From: RGIG8597 sp045133795
Lineage (GTDB): Bacteria > Spirochaetota > GWE2-31-10
Assembly: GCA_045133795.1 (NCBI GenBank)
Contig: JBGUUT010000112.1
Span: forward strand, 1 to 21,295
Direction of reading: 5' to 3'
Length of the DNA: 21,295 bases
In this document: positions 1 through 8,915 of the stretch, in pieces
Numbering within the stretch: position 1 is the stretch's first letter
Layout: each line of letters opens with the position of its first letter
Translations under genes and position numbers: made by a program
The notes under the pieces: model-generated
The model's database searches: none
Told to the model about the DNA's origin: nothing
Seen by the model: the letters and a program-made list of their open reading frames with translations, nothing else

Positions 1-211
1 CTTAAACCAGAATGGTTTATAAAACTTTGCCCCAAAGTTTAGCTTCAACGCCGGCTTGCCCGGCAAATTGTTTTTAACAGCTTCCACGGTCTCGTACAAC
101 TGTTTGTAACGGTCTGTTTTAGCTTCGGTGAATGTACGTTGTACATGACTGAAGTATTCCTCACGGAAAAACTTCTGTCACATATTTCATATGTTCACCG
201 TTCGCTTTATA
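1..211 (-). pseudogene. Partial gene of unknown function, frameshifted, running off the left edge
   Basis: On the minus strand a frame is open from 177 to the edge at 1 (59 codons, no in-frame ATG). It reads like real protein, with segments such as REEYFSHVQRTFTEAKTDRY and YKQLYETVEAVKNN. Immediately upstream a second frame (211 down to the TGA at 161-163) reads YKANGEHMKYVTEVF. The two frames overlap at a run of five T residues (plus strand A at 167-171). Dropping one T joins them as ...KYVTEVF-REEYFSH.... This suggests a single-base frameshift in a decayed or 5'-truncated gene lying just behind the amylase terminator. A sequencing error is the alternative. I do not recognise the family. The last 15 or so visible codons are made by the palindromic repeat at 4-64, so the repeat may have been captured by the reading frame. 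Confidence 0.42.
4..64 (-). repeat. Left-edge copy of a compound hairpin repeat
   Basis: Three adjacent inverted repeats: AAACC/GGTTT (4-18), AAACTTTG-ccc-CAAAGTTT (22-40) and GCCGG/CCGGC (50-64). Read on the minus strand, the order and spacing match the plus-strand element at 21076-21140: GC-rich hairpin, AAACTTTG-type hairpin, TATAAACC...GGTTTAAAG. This looks like a dispersed repeat family of the genome. Confidence 0.6.
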
Positions 212-247
212 CAAATAAAAAAAGCCGACAAGCATAAACCTGTCGGC
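212..247 (-). terminator. Rho-independent terminator of the amylase gene
   Basis: Stem GCCGACA (224-230) pairs with TGTCGGC (241-247) across a 10-base loop. On the minus strand it is followed by a U-rich tract (212-223). It lies 23 bases beyond the amylase stop codon. Confidence 0.9.
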
Positions 248-270
248 CGAAATTGTTTACTGAAAGTTAC

Positions 271-3200
271 TTATTTTAAATAAGCACCGTCTTTACCGAT
301 TTTACCCGGTCCGTTAAGAACGTAAACACGCATGTTACCCTGACCTATAGCATCTGTAGTAATTGTTGATCCAGAAACTGTTTTTCCTGTAATTACTTCA
401 GTATAAGTTCCATTAGGAAGACCGGTAAATGTCGCACTTCCGTTGATTGCTACACAAGCAAAACTGTCCACTCCATTATCAGTATAACGACGTTTAAATG
501 CTATATTTCCGCTACAACCATCTGTAGAGTACTGACCTTTCTGCAATGCAGGAACAGCACGACGAATCTGATTCAATCTGATGATATGCTGAGCCAATTC
601 ATGGTTCAATGTCTGAGCTACAGTACCGCTTGCTGTGTATTCACCGTAATCTGTTGCTGTAACAGTTCCTTCCAAGTGGTCTCCTAAGTAAGCACGTCCG
701 GAATTATTACAAGAAGTTCTTGTATTAGCAGGGTCAATAGGCATACCTTTTTTAAATTCGATTTCACTACCGTAGTAAATACATGGAATACCACGGAATG
801 TAAACATCAAGTTCAATTTATCAGGCCAGTACCCTGCAAAACGCTGGTTTTCCGGAGCACCATCAGGTGCATAGTCATGGCTGTCTACATAAGTAACATT
901 AAATGTTGCATCATTATAATCACTATCTTGACCAAGAGCTGTATTAAATGCATCTCCAGCTTCCTTAAATGCCCAATGCATAGGGAAGTCAATCTGATCA
1001 AGATGATTTCTCTGTGACCAATCCGGTTTGTGATAGTCATTACCATTCAATTTATGATTTGGAATTCCTGTAAACGGAGGTTCAAAACTACTTTTATATT
1101 TTCCAAAGTGAGCTGTCGCAGCTGCACTGTTTGTCTTGTGGTCTGTTCCCCATCCAAAATCGCCATCGGTTTCCTTCCATGTATAGAATGACGGCGACAA
1201 TGCAGGAACACCTTCATTCCAACGACCTCGATATCTTGCACAAGTTTCACCGAATACAAAGAAGTTTTCTCCACCAGTTTGCATAAATGCAGGCATAAAA
1301 GTCTTATTAAATGTCAAACGGCTGATATGTTTTACTGTATCGACACGGAATCCGTCTACACCCATATTGATGTACTTGTTATAACAATCAATCAAATAGT
1401 TATAAACTGTAGGATTTTCTGTATTCAAGTCTACACAGTCTCCTGCCATCTGTCCCAACTGACACATTTCACTGTTCCAGTCAATCGTTTTTGCATGGTG
1501 ATAAATAAAATCTGTATCAATAGAATCTTCTTTCATTGCATTAATACGAGCTCCGTATTGAATACCACCGATTGCGTTATCATAGTCAGAAGCTCCTGCC
1601 ATTTTCAAACCTGCCATAAGTTTACTGTAAGCATTTCCGCCTGTAGCCAATTTCATAAACGGACTTCGTTTTCCGCCGGCAGGTGTAGGAACATCTTTGT
1701 TAATGTAAGGAGTTGTTTCCTTATCAAACATGTGGAACAAGTTTCTTTCACCAAAGTTTCCTGTATGATTCAATACTATATCCTGAATAACTTTGATTCC
1801 TTTAGCATGACAAGCATCTATCAAATCTTGATATGTAAAGTCTGTAGATTCATAACGAGGGTCTACTCGGCTAAAGTCGTATGCATGGTATCCGTGATAG
1901 TCAATACCTGAAGCATTTTCTACTACAGGAGTAATCCAAATAGCACTAAATCCCAACGCTTTGATATAGTCAAGTTTTTCTGCAATACCTTTGAAGTCTC
2001 CACGCCAAGCACAGTCTCCGTCACCGAACGCTAAGTATTCACCACCTTCATCCCAACAATATTCATTGTTAGATTTATCACCGTCATAGAAACGAGTTGT
2101 CATAAGGAAGTAAATTGATTCTTCACGGAAATCGTTAGATACAATATCTTTCACGTTAATTGTGATTGAAACCGACTCTGATTTCGCGCCCTCATCATCG
2201 GTAACAGTCAATGTCAAAGTTGCAATTCCTTCTGAAGCCTCAAATTGCACTTCACAACTTGCTTCAGTCCTTCCGCTTACTATAGTTGCACCGCTTACAT
2301 TCCACTCATATCCGGCAACTTTTCCGTTTAGGTCAGTAGAACGCAATGCATTGAAAGTTACGGTACTTCCTTTTCTGACAGTCGTAGCTCCGGCAATTAC
2401 TGCTACCGGTTTTGCATTTACATTTTGTGTAGTAAGAGTCAAATCCATCACATTAGAAACATTTCCGGCGGAATCTTCTGCTGCTGCTTGAAATTTATGA
2501 CTTCCGTTAGGACATGCAGCACTATTCCATACAAAAGTTCCGGTGTAAGCCGGACCGCTTGCATCAATGCTACCGATAACTTTTGTTCCGTCGAGAGTAA
2601 TCAAAATCTTAGCTACATTTTTGTCATCAGTCGCAGCTACAGTAAATGTAACCTCTCCGGTAGCTGTTCCTGTCTGGTTACAGCTAAATGCAGTAAGAAC
2701 AGGATCCGCAGTATCTTCAGGATTGTATTCATACCACTTTCCGTCTTTATACCACCATTCACCGGCAGTTTGTGATAAATCGGCAGTTTGACCATTTCCG
2801 CTGTTACTGAAAATAATAGCAGATTTAGTAACATTTAAAGTATATGTATACCATTTAGTGGAACCATCCTGAGTCATTGCAGTTCCGGGCCACTTTCCGC
2901 CGGTATAATTTTCAGATGAGTTTGACGGATTCCATGCCCAAAGGTGAGTATAGTTATAAGCATGAAGAATAATCTTATCTGTAGGTACAGATTTATATAT
3001 CAATGACAAAGTATAAGTTACTTTCGCACCTTTAGAATCTGTCAATTCTATTGCTATAGGTTTTGTAGCAGTATTTCCGTCAGCTGAAATTGTTACATTT
3101 GCAGTCGTTCCGGCAGTACCATCAATAGTTGAAGATGACGCATTTTCTGTTGTTATCACAATCTCTGCTGTTGTCTTTTTAGATGTATACGACATTGCAG

Positions 3201-4710
3201 AATTCGGAGTAACAGTCTCTCCGTTTACAGTTACGGAAGTTAATTTTGCCGTCACCACAGGAACATCCACTTTTTTCAATTCCAAAGTATAATTTTTTAC
3301 AGTCTTTCCGTCTTCTGCAGTTACTACAATAGCAACAGTTCCCGGAACACTTACTTCCAATGCCGTAAGTGCTTTACCGTCAATTCTTACGGAAGCATTT
3401 TCATTTTCAGCTTTTGCGACAATCTCAACTTTAGATTCTGCTGTACTGAAAATCATGTAATCACTGACAGTTACATTATTGCCCGCAACTGTAAGACTCT
3501 TTAAATTTGCATTATCATTTACAATCGGCTCTTTAACAACTTTTACATTATAAGTTTTTGTTGCATTTGCATCTTCTGCTGTAACTGTTACACTTAAATC
3601 TTTTTCGTCCTTATCTAAAATATAAGTTGCTCCGGATTTTACATCAGCAACAGCTTTTGAATGATTTGTTACAAAAGTCAACGTCACTGAACTTACAGTT
3701 GAATCAACTTTAGCTGTATAATCGGTCGTTTCACCGGAGAAAGCTTTATCAAACGCAATCAAGCCCGGCCCATGCAATTCCAAAACTGACAATGTTGCAT
3801 CATCAGAAGCTCCTGGGTACGGTCTATAAATATTTACTGTATACGCATTAGTTTTTGTTGCGTCATCTTTTGAAATAACAAAAACCGTAACGCTGGTTGT
3901 TGTACCTTCCGGCAAGTTATAAGTACCGTTACCACCGTTAACCGTACATGAATCACTTTCAGCAACAACATTTACAGAAGCTACCGCATTAGGCACGTTG
4001 ATTGTATAGTTTGATTCTGACTTTTTGAAGTTTTCAAGATAATTCTTTCCGTTAGCTTCTACCTTTAATGTATCAAGATAAGCTCCGGCAGCCTCCATTA
4101 CAGTATAAGATTTTATAACTGTTTTAGACTTAATTCCGCCTCTTACCGCAATTGCTTTTACAACACAAATTCCGGCTTTATTAATAGTAAAAGGTCCCTC
4201 GTATTCTTCCATATCTTCTGTAGGTTCAGAACCATCTGTCGTATAATAAATCTTAACCATTTTACTGTCATGAGAGATTGTTATTTCATCCAATGTAGTG
4301 ATTTCTGTTACATCCAGATTCGCAGTAATAACCGGTTCGCTTATATAAAGCTTAAAATCTTTTCCTACTACAGGCGACGGATTGTAGCTACTGTGATAAA
4401 GACGAGCTTTTATTGTACATGATTCCGTCAATTTTATACCTTTAGACGGGTCATAATAAAAACTGTCATCATCATCTATATCCGGCTCAGAACCGTCTGT
4501 CGTATAATATAACTGTGCATCACTCGGAGAATAATCAAACTTTATTACAGTCCCATATTCAACTTTATAATCTTCTGTCTTAAATGTAGGCATCGCTAAA
4601 GTTCTTTTCCCGGTTATAACAACATCCTTTTCTGGTGCACCGGTACAAGAAAAAACGATAGCAATACATAATAACATTCCTAAAAATGAACTTTTCTTCA
4701 TATTTTCCAT
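271..4710 (-). CDS. Multidomain lipoprotein alpha-amylase (GH13)
   Basis: Predicted surface or periplasm-facing lipoprotein that hydrolyses starch-type alpha-glucans. The N-terminus (MENMKKSS, hydrophobic run, VFS-Cys22) is a lipoprotein signal with a relaxed lipobox. Approximate domains in order: two chitobiase/hexosaminidase C-terminal-like repeats sharing YYTTDGSEP (34-120, 125-210); four cadherin-like beta-sandwich repeats (215-575); a CBM26-like starch-binding module with conserved Trp and WPGTAM (576-668); an Ig-like module (670-770); a PKD-like domain (768-860); and a GH13 barrel to about 1400 with a C-terminal beta domain. Catalytic residues are visible: nucleophile D1124 in GFRVDT, acid/base E1155 in FGETC, and D1279 in DSHD, plus DIVLNH. 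At 1479 residues it is much longer than a plain amylase because of the stalk modules. The start is uncertain: AAAGGGG sits 2 bases before this ATG and 11 before a second ATG at 4701. Either start keeps the signal peptide. It follows rfbB on the same strand but has its own terminator. Confidence 0.93.
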   Translation of the reverse strand: MENMKKSSFLGMLLCIAIVFSCTGAPEKDVVITGKRTLAMPTFKTEDYKVEYGTVIKFDYSPSDAQLYYTTDGSEPDIDDDDSFYYDPSKGIKLTESCTIKARLYHSSYNPSPVVGKDFKLYISEPVITANLDVTEITTLDEITISHDSKMVKIYYTTDGSEPTEDMEEYEGPFTINKAGICVVKAIAVRGGIKSKTVIKSYTVMEAAGAYLDTLKVEANGKNYLENFKKSESNYTINVPNAVASVNVVAESDSCTVNGGNGTYNLPEGTTTSVTVFVISKDDATKTNAYTVNIYRPYPGASDDATLSVLELHGPGLIAFDKAFSGETTDYTAKVDSTVSSVTLTFVTNHSKAVADVKSGATYILDKDEKDLSVTVTAEDANATKTYNVKVVKEPIVNDNANLKSLTVAGNNVTVSDYMIFSTAESKVEIVAKAENENASVRIDGKALTALEVSVPGTVAIVVTAEDGKTVKNYTLELKKVDVPVVTAKLTSVTVNGETVTPNSAMSYTSKKTTAEIVITTENASSSTIDGTAGTTANVTISADGNTATKPIAIELTDSKGAKVTYTLSLIYKSVPTDKIILHAYNYTHLWAWNPSNSSENYTGGKWPGTAMTQDGSTKWYTYTLNVTKSAIIFSNSGNGQTADLSQTAGEWWYKDGKWYEYNPEDTADPVLTAFSCNQTGTATGEVTFTVAATDDKNVAKILITLDGTKVIGSIDASGPAYTGTFVWNSAACPNGSHKFQAAAEDSAGNVSNVMDLTLTTQNVNAKPVAVIAGATTVRKGSTVTFNALRSTDLNGKVAGYEWNVSGATIVSGRTEASCEVQFEASEGIATLTLTVTDDEGAKSESVSITINVKDIVSNDFREESIYFLMTTRFYDGDKSNNEYCWDEGGEYLAFGDGDCAWRGDFKGIAEKLDYIKALGFSAIWITPVVENASGIDYHGYHAYDFSRVDPRYESTDFTYQDLIDACHAKGIKVIQDIVLNHTGNFGERNLFHMFDKETTPYINKDVPTPAGGKRSPFMKLATGGNAYSKLMAGLKMAGASDYDNAIGGIQYGARINAMKEDSIDTDFIYHHAKTIDWNSEMCQLGQMAGDCVDLNTENPTVYNYLIDCYNKYINMGVDGFRVDTVKHISRLTFNKTFMPAFMQTGGENFFVFGETCARYRGRWNEGVPALSPSFYTWKETDGDFGWGTDHKTNSAAATAHFGKYKSSFEPPFTGIPNHKLNGNDYHKPDWSQRNHLDQIDFPMHWAFKEAGDAFNTALGQDSDYNDATFNVTYVDSHDYAPDGAPENQRFAGYWPDKLNLMFTFRGIPCIYYGSEIEFKKGMPIDPANTRTSCNNSGRAYLGDHLEGTVTATDYGEYTASGTVAQTLNHELAQHIIRLNQIRRAVPALQKGQYSTDGCSGNIAFKRRYTDNGVDSFACVAINGSATFTGLPNGTYTEVITGKTVSGSTITTDAIGQGNMRVYVLNGPGKIGKDGAYLK

Positions 4711-4751
4711 TACCCCTTTCTTTGATTAATTATTTAATCTTATTAGAGCAA

Positions 4752-4779
4752 TTATTAAGCCAAAATATTAATTTAGCAA
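4752..4779 (-). promoter_or_regulatory. Candidate amylase promoter
   Basis: On the minus strand TTGCTA (4779-4774), 16 bases, then TAATAA (4757-4752), which would give a 5' UTR of about 35 bases. A perfect TATAAT at 4806-4801 without a convincing -35 box is an alternative. The region is very AT-rich, so chance matches are likely. Confidence 0.3.
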
Positions 4780-4849
4780 AATGAAGAAAACTTATAGAAT
4801 ATTATAGATTTTACCACTCACAGCTTATCTGTTTATTAGTTCGAAATGC

Positions 4850-5944
4850 TCATTTTCGGTTTTTATAATTTTTTTCAATCCATGTCAGATAACTTTTAGA
4901 ACGAATGCTTTCCGTCCAACTGTCGTTTTCAAGATACCAGCTTACCGTCAATGCCAAACCGTCTTCAAAAGACACGCTTTGTTTCCAGCCCAATTCGTTT
5001 TTTATCTTTGTACAATCAATCGCATAACGTCTGTCATGTCCCGGTCTGTCTTTCACATATACAATTAAATCACGGAGTTTATCCGCATTCAAATTTGCTT
5101 TTTCCGCTACAATATCAATCAAACGATTTAATAAAACAATATTTTCCCATTCATTTTCACCGCCGATATTGTACTTTTCACCGGTACGACCTTTATTAAT
5201 AATATCCCAGATTGCATTATTGTGATCTTCCACAAAAAGCCAATCCCTTATATTTTTACCGTCACCGTAAACCGGCAAACTTTTTCCTTCCAGCATATTC
5301 AAAATCATTAACGGAATAAACTTTTCCGGGAATTGATATGCTCCGTAATTATTAGAACAATTTGACAACGTAATCGGCAAGCCGTAAGTATGATGATAAG
5401 CCATAACTAATTGATCTGACGAAGCTTTACTTGCAGAATACGGGCTGCGAGGGTCATACGCCGTTATTTCCGTAAAAAAACCGGTTTCTCCGAGTGAACC
5501 GTAAACTTCATCGGTGCTGACATGATGAAACAAAACATCATTTCTGTCTTTCCAATAACTTTTAGCTACATCCAACAACGTAAAAGTCCCCATAACATTC
5601 GTTTTCAAAAAAGCTTCCGGCTGTAAAATACTTCTGTCTACATGGCTTTCTGCTGCAAAATGAACTACCGTATCAATATCGTATTTACGAAAAATACTTT
5701 CTACTTTTTCCCTGTCACAGATATCTGCATATTCAAAAAAATAGCGTTGCTCTTTTTCTGCCCCGCATCCGAATTCATCTTCTATATCTTCAAGGCTTTT
5801 TATATTCCCAGCATAAGTCAAAACATCAAGATTTATAATTCGACCGGAAAATTCATTTTTCTTCTTTAATAATGTACGAATAAAGTTACTTCCTATAAAG
5901 CCGGCACCTCCGGTTACAAGAACATTAGTTATTTTTCTTTTCAT
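4850..5944 (-). CDS. rfbB: dTDP-glucose 4,6-dehydratase
   Basis: Converts dTDP-D-glucose to dTDP-4-keto-6-deoxy-D-glucose in the cytoplasm, the second step of dTDP-6-deoxysugar (for example rhamnose) synthesis. This is an extended short-chain dehydrogenase of 364 residues, normal for RmlB. The NAD-binding motif TGGAGFIG lies at 11-18, the catalytic T144-D145-E146 in STDEVYG, and the Y169xxxK173 pair in YSASK. SNNYGAYQFPEK and DWLFVEDHN are further family signatures. Its ATG overlaps the rfbA TGA by one base (TGATG), so the two are translationally coupled. It is the last gene of the polysaccharide operon. No rfbC or rfbD follows within the window, so the final sugar cannot be named. Confidence 0.95.
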   Translation of the reverse strand: MKRKITNVLVTGGAGFIGSNFIRTLLKKKNEFSGRIINLDVLTYAGNIKSLEDIEDEFGCGAEKEQRYFFEYADICDREKVESIFRKYDIDTVVHFAAESHVDRSILQPEAFLKTNVMGTFTLLDVAKSYWKDRNDVLFHHVSTDEVYGSLGETGFFTEITAYDPRSPYSASKASSDQLVMAYHHTYGLPITLSNCSNNYGAYQFPEKFIPLMILNMLEGKSLPVYGDGKNIRDWLFVEDHNNAIWDIINKGRTGEKYNIGGENEWENIVLLNRLIDIVAEKANLNADKLRDLIVYVKDRPGHDRRYAIDCTKIKNELGWKQSVSFEDGLALTVSWYLENDSWTESIRSKSYLTWIEKNYKNRK

Positions 5945-6822
5945 CAGATCTTTCCCTCTGCAACACTTTGTAAATACTTACCGTATTCTGTTTTGTATTC
6001 GTCTGCAAGTTTCAATACTTTTTCCGAATCTATCCAATTATTTCTGAATGCAATCTCTTCTATACATGCAACATACAAACCTTGTCGCTTTTGTATTGTC
6101 GCAACAAAATTACCGGCCTCCAACAAACTGTCGTAAGTCCCCGTATCAAGCCACGTCATTCCTCGTCCCATCAATTCTAATGTTAATTGATTCTGTCCCA
6201 AGTAAGCATTGCTGACATCCGTAATCTCAAGTTCTCCACGTGCTGACGGTTTTATGTTCTTTGCAATATCAACAACTTGATTATCATAAAAATACAAGCC
6301 GGGAATCGCATAATTTGACTTCGGGATTTGCGGTTTTTCTTCTATACCGATAACTTTTTTGTTTTCATCAAATTCTACCACGCCGTAAGCTGTCGGGGAT
6401 TTCATATAATAACCAAAAATCACCGCACCTCGTTCCTGCTGAATTTTACTTTTTGCAGAATTCAAAAGTCCGGTCAGGCTATTTCCGTAAAATATATTAT
6501 CTCCCAATATCAATGCTACATCATCACCGGCAATAAACTTTTCGCCGATAATAAACGCTTCAGCCAAACCTCTCGGTTGTGACTGTACCGCATATTCTAT
6601 TTTCATTCCGATATCGCTGCCGTCACCGAGCAATTCTTGAAACAAGCTAATATCACGTGATGTCGAAATCACCAAAACCTCACGAATTTTTGCCAACATC
6701 AAAATTGATAACGGATAATAAATCATCGGCTTATCATATAAAGGAAGAATCTGTTTTGACACAGATTTAGTCAACGGATAAAGACGAGTTCCGGATCCTC
6801 CGGCGAGAATTATACCTTTCAT
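5944..6822 (-). CDS. rfbA: Glucose-1-phosphate thymidylyltransferase
   Basis: Activates glucose-1-phosphate with dTTP to dTDP-glucose and pyrophosphate, the first step of dTDP-deoxysugar synthesis and the direct supplier of RfbB. At 292 residues it is a typical RmlA. The nucleotide-binding signature GGSGTRLYPLT is at residues 8-18, followed by QILPLYDKPMIYYP. LGDNIFYG (metal and substrate binding), EEKP, GLYFYD and the C-terminal WLDTGTYDSL are all present. An 81-base gap separates it from the upstream GT4 gene. That gap holds an RNA hairpin (6867-6891) and an extended -10-like TGTTATAAG, so a minor internal promoter is possible. The layout otherwise fits co-transcription with the glycosyltransferase genes. 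Confidence 0.95.
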   Translation of the reverse strand: MKGIILAGGSGTRLYPLTKSVSKQILPLYDKPMIYYPLSILMLAKIREVLVISTSRDISLFQELLGDGSDIGMKIEYAVQSQPRGLAEAFIIGEKFIAGDDVALILGDNIFYGNSLTGLLNSAKSKIQQERGAVIFGYYMKSPTAYGVVEFDENKKVIGIEEKPQIPKSNYAIPGLYFYDNQVVDIAKNIKPSARGELEITDVSNAYLGQNQLTLELMGRGMTWLDTGTYDSLLEAGNFVATIQKRQGLYVACIEEIAFRNNWIDSEKVLKLADEYKTEYGKYLQSVAEGKI

Positions 6823-6866
6823 TTTGAATCCTTGATAAATTGTTGATATTACCCTTATAACATACC

Positions 6867-6891
6867 TGCTATATCAAATAATGACATAGCA
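6867..6891 (-). other. Intercistronic hairpin between GT4 gene and rfbA
   Basis: TGCTATATCA (867-876 of 6000s) and TGACATAGCA (882-891) form a 10-bp stem with a 5-base loop. In minus-strand RNA the single mismatch becomes a G-U pair. The U-run lies upstream of the hairpin, so this is not an intrinsic terminator for the operon. It could be an RNA processing or stability element. Confidence 0.45.
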
Positions 6892-6903
6892 AAAAAAATT
6901 ATT

Positions 6904-7977
6904 TTATTTTTTTATGAGCTGTTCGTATAGTTTAAATGTTTGTTCTGTTGTTTGTTTCCATGAAAACTTTTCCAATTGCTTATTACCTTTTTCTATTAGT
7001 TCATTTTGTAAATCTTTTGACACAATCACTGATTCTATTTTTTCTTTCATATCATTAATATTTAGCGGGTCAAAATAAATCGCTGCATCTCCGCCAATTT
7101 CCGGTAAAGAACTTGAATTACTACATACAAGCGGACATTTTGATGCAAAAGCTTCAAGTATCGGAATCCCAAAACCTTCATACATTGATGGAAAAACAAA
7201 AACTAATGCGTGAGAATACAAATCTATTAATTCTTTATCACTTGCAGATTTATGAAATACTTTTTCTTGTACCCCCAACTTTTTTAAGAAATTATTTTCC
7301 TCAATATCAAATGCAGGTCCTGTACATACAAGATTAAGATTGTATTCACGCAACAACGGAGCAACAGCTTGAAGAAAGTTATTAAAATTCTTATAGTTTT
7401 TTCTTTGTCCGGTAAACAAGACATAATCTCGTTTTTCTTGAGTTTCTTTTTGTACAGGAAAAGAATTTCCGTGATAAATAACTTTTATTTTTTCAGCACT
7501 GATTTTCGGGAAAAATCTTAATAAATCTTTTTTGGTATTTTCTGAAATTGCAATAATTGCATCTGCAGCTTCTATCATTTTCTTCTTTTTCTGTACTGTA
7601 TTATCATGAAAATATTCCGGATACAACTCATGAATCATATCATGTACAGTTATTACCAACTTTGATTTGCCTTTTTTAGATAAAATATAAGGTTCATAAT
7701 ATGTCGGATGTAAAATATCAATTTCTTCTTTATTCAACCTATGCAAAATACAGCATTCATTAAAAAATTTATTAAAAAAATAAAAAAATGGAATTCCTTC
7801 CCTTATTGCTTTTTTTCCTAAATATTTTTCAAAATAATAATTCTTTGAAAAACAAACCGGAATAGAAATATCAGCGATTTGTATTTGTTCTAAATTAGTT
7901 ACCAATTCATAAAAATAACGAGAAATACCGCCATACTTCTGCATTATCAAAATTTGATGGTCATATAAAATCTTCAT
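6904..7977 (-). CDS. GT4-family glycosyltransferase
   Basis: Probably transfers an activated sugar onto a growing surface-polysaccharide repeat unit at the inner face of the membrane. The 357-residue protein has the GT-B layout. The N-terminal half begins MKILYDHQIL with GGISRYFYEL and carries VITVHDMIHELYPEYF and AISENTKKDLLRFFP. The C-terminal half has LFTGQRKNYKN and the family signature E267-x7-E275 in EGFGIPILEAF. SLPEIGGDAAIYFDP is also typical of mannosyl- or rhamnosyl-type GT4 enzymes, but donor and acceptor cannot be read from the sequence. AAGGA sits 7 bases before the ATG. The gene starts 2 bases after the stop of the upstream transferase gene, so the two are one transcription unit. 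Confidence 0.9.
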   Translation of the reverse strand: MKILYDHQILIMQKYGGISRYFYELVTNLEQIQIADISIPVCFSKNYYFEKYLGKKAIREGIPFFYFFNKFFNECCILHRLNKEEIDILHPTYYEPYILSKKGKSKLVITVHDMIHELYPEYFHDNTVQKKKKMIEAADAIIAISENTKKDLLRFFPKISAEKIKVIYHGNSFPVQKETQEKRDYVLFTGQRKNYKNFNNFLQAVAPLLREYNLNLVCTGPAFDIEENNFLKKLGVQEKVFHKSASDKELIDLYSHALVFVFPSMYEGFGIPILEAFASKCPLVCSNSSSLPEIGGDAAIYFDPLNINDMKEKIESVIVSKDLQNELIEKGNKQLEKFSWKQTTEQTFKLYEQLIKK

Positions 7978-7979
7978 TC

Positions 7980-8915
7980 TTATATCCTTCTTATTTTATT
8001 AACAATAAATCGTTTAAAAGAAAAAAACTTTTTAATGGGACTGCGAAGATTAAAAAAAGCAGATAACTTAAATTTTTTACACAAATAATATTCTGTCATT
8101 AACCGTTTTGCACTACCTTGAAAATGAAAAAATAAAAAACGTATCGATTCTTTTGATTTCTCATCAATGCAATAAAAGTAAACATCATTTACTTTGCGTA
8201 CCTTTTTTATCGCTTTTATATTAAGAACTTCGTTCATTTTATAACCATCAGAAACATTTATATTATGGTCACATGCTTTTTTATCAATTACAATTTTTGT
8301 AATATCTAAAACATTTGTATCACTACATTTTGAAAAATAACAAAAAGCAGTCATATTGGATACTCCACCTAATATTCGTAACGAACCATCATTTTTTCTT
8401 TTTTCATAATGTTCTACTAACTTTTGCAACAAATCTTCATCTTTATATAGCTTAAAAAGATAATTCACAAACTTTTGCAATATCTCTAAATCATGAAAAA
8501 ACAAACAATGTGGAGATTCCTCATGCGAAACTGTTATATCAAAATCGTCCAATTTAAAAGTTGATATCAATTCTTGAATATTTGAAAGCATAAGAACATC
8601 TGAGTCAAAATAAAAGAAACTCCCCTCTATTTTGTGTTTTTTCACAAAGTTATTTAAAATAATCCATCTCTGAAAACAAAAAATTTCATATGAATACCCA
8701 TTCGGAGAAAGATGTTTATAGATAGCCGCAAAATCATCAATTTCTTGAGTGTAATCAGAAATTTTATAATGAGTAACAAAATCATATCTATTATTACTTT
8801 CATCTCCAAGCAAAATAATCTCACATTCCGGATTGAAATAGTGCATTTGAGACAAGGTATATTTCAAATACCACGAATCACCTCTGTGAATAAAAAATAT
8901 TTTCCTCGAGTTCAT
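7980..8915 (-). CDS. Putative GT-A-type glycosyltransferase of the polysaccharide operon
   Basis: 311 residues. FFYFDSDVLM carries a D104-S105-D106 motif that fits the metal/nucleotide-sugar site of GT-A transferases. The N-terminal KIFFIHRGDSWYLKYTLSQM followed by ECEIILLGD is also in GT-A style. The C-terminus is rich in Lys, Arg and Phe (KKFFSFKRFIVNKIRRI) and may sit on the membrane. I cannot place it in a numbered family. A sugar-transfer role is inferred from the DxD motif and its position between a flippase and a GT4. GGAG lies 7 bases before the ATG, inside the 3' end of the flippase gene, which it overlaps by 38 bases. Confidence 0.72.
   Translation of the reverse strand: MNSRKIFFIHRGDSWYLKYTLSQMHYFNPECEIILLGDESNNRYDFVTHYKISDYTQEIDDFAAIYKHLSPNGYSYEIFCFQRWIILNNFVKKHKIEGSFFYFDSDVLMLSNIQELISTFKLDDFDITVSHEESPHCLFFHDLEILQKFVNYLFKLYKDEDLLQKLVEHYEKRKNDGSLRILGGVSNMTAFCYFSKCSDTNVLDITKIVIDKKACDHNINVSDGYKMNEVLNIKAIKKVRKVNDVYFYCIDEKSKESIRFLFFHFQGSAKRLMTEYYLCKKFKLSAFFNLRSPIKKFFSFKRFIVNKIRRI

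Noticed and set aside
1279..1911. 210-codon plus-strand ORF inside the amylase gene
   Set aside because: It is Cys- and His-rich with no domain, antisense to the conserved GH13 barrel, and is a shadow of the real frame.
6867..6900. Terminator between the GT4 gene and rfbA
   Set aside because: The homopolymer run is on the wrong side for minus-strand transcription and is A rather than U for the plus strand.
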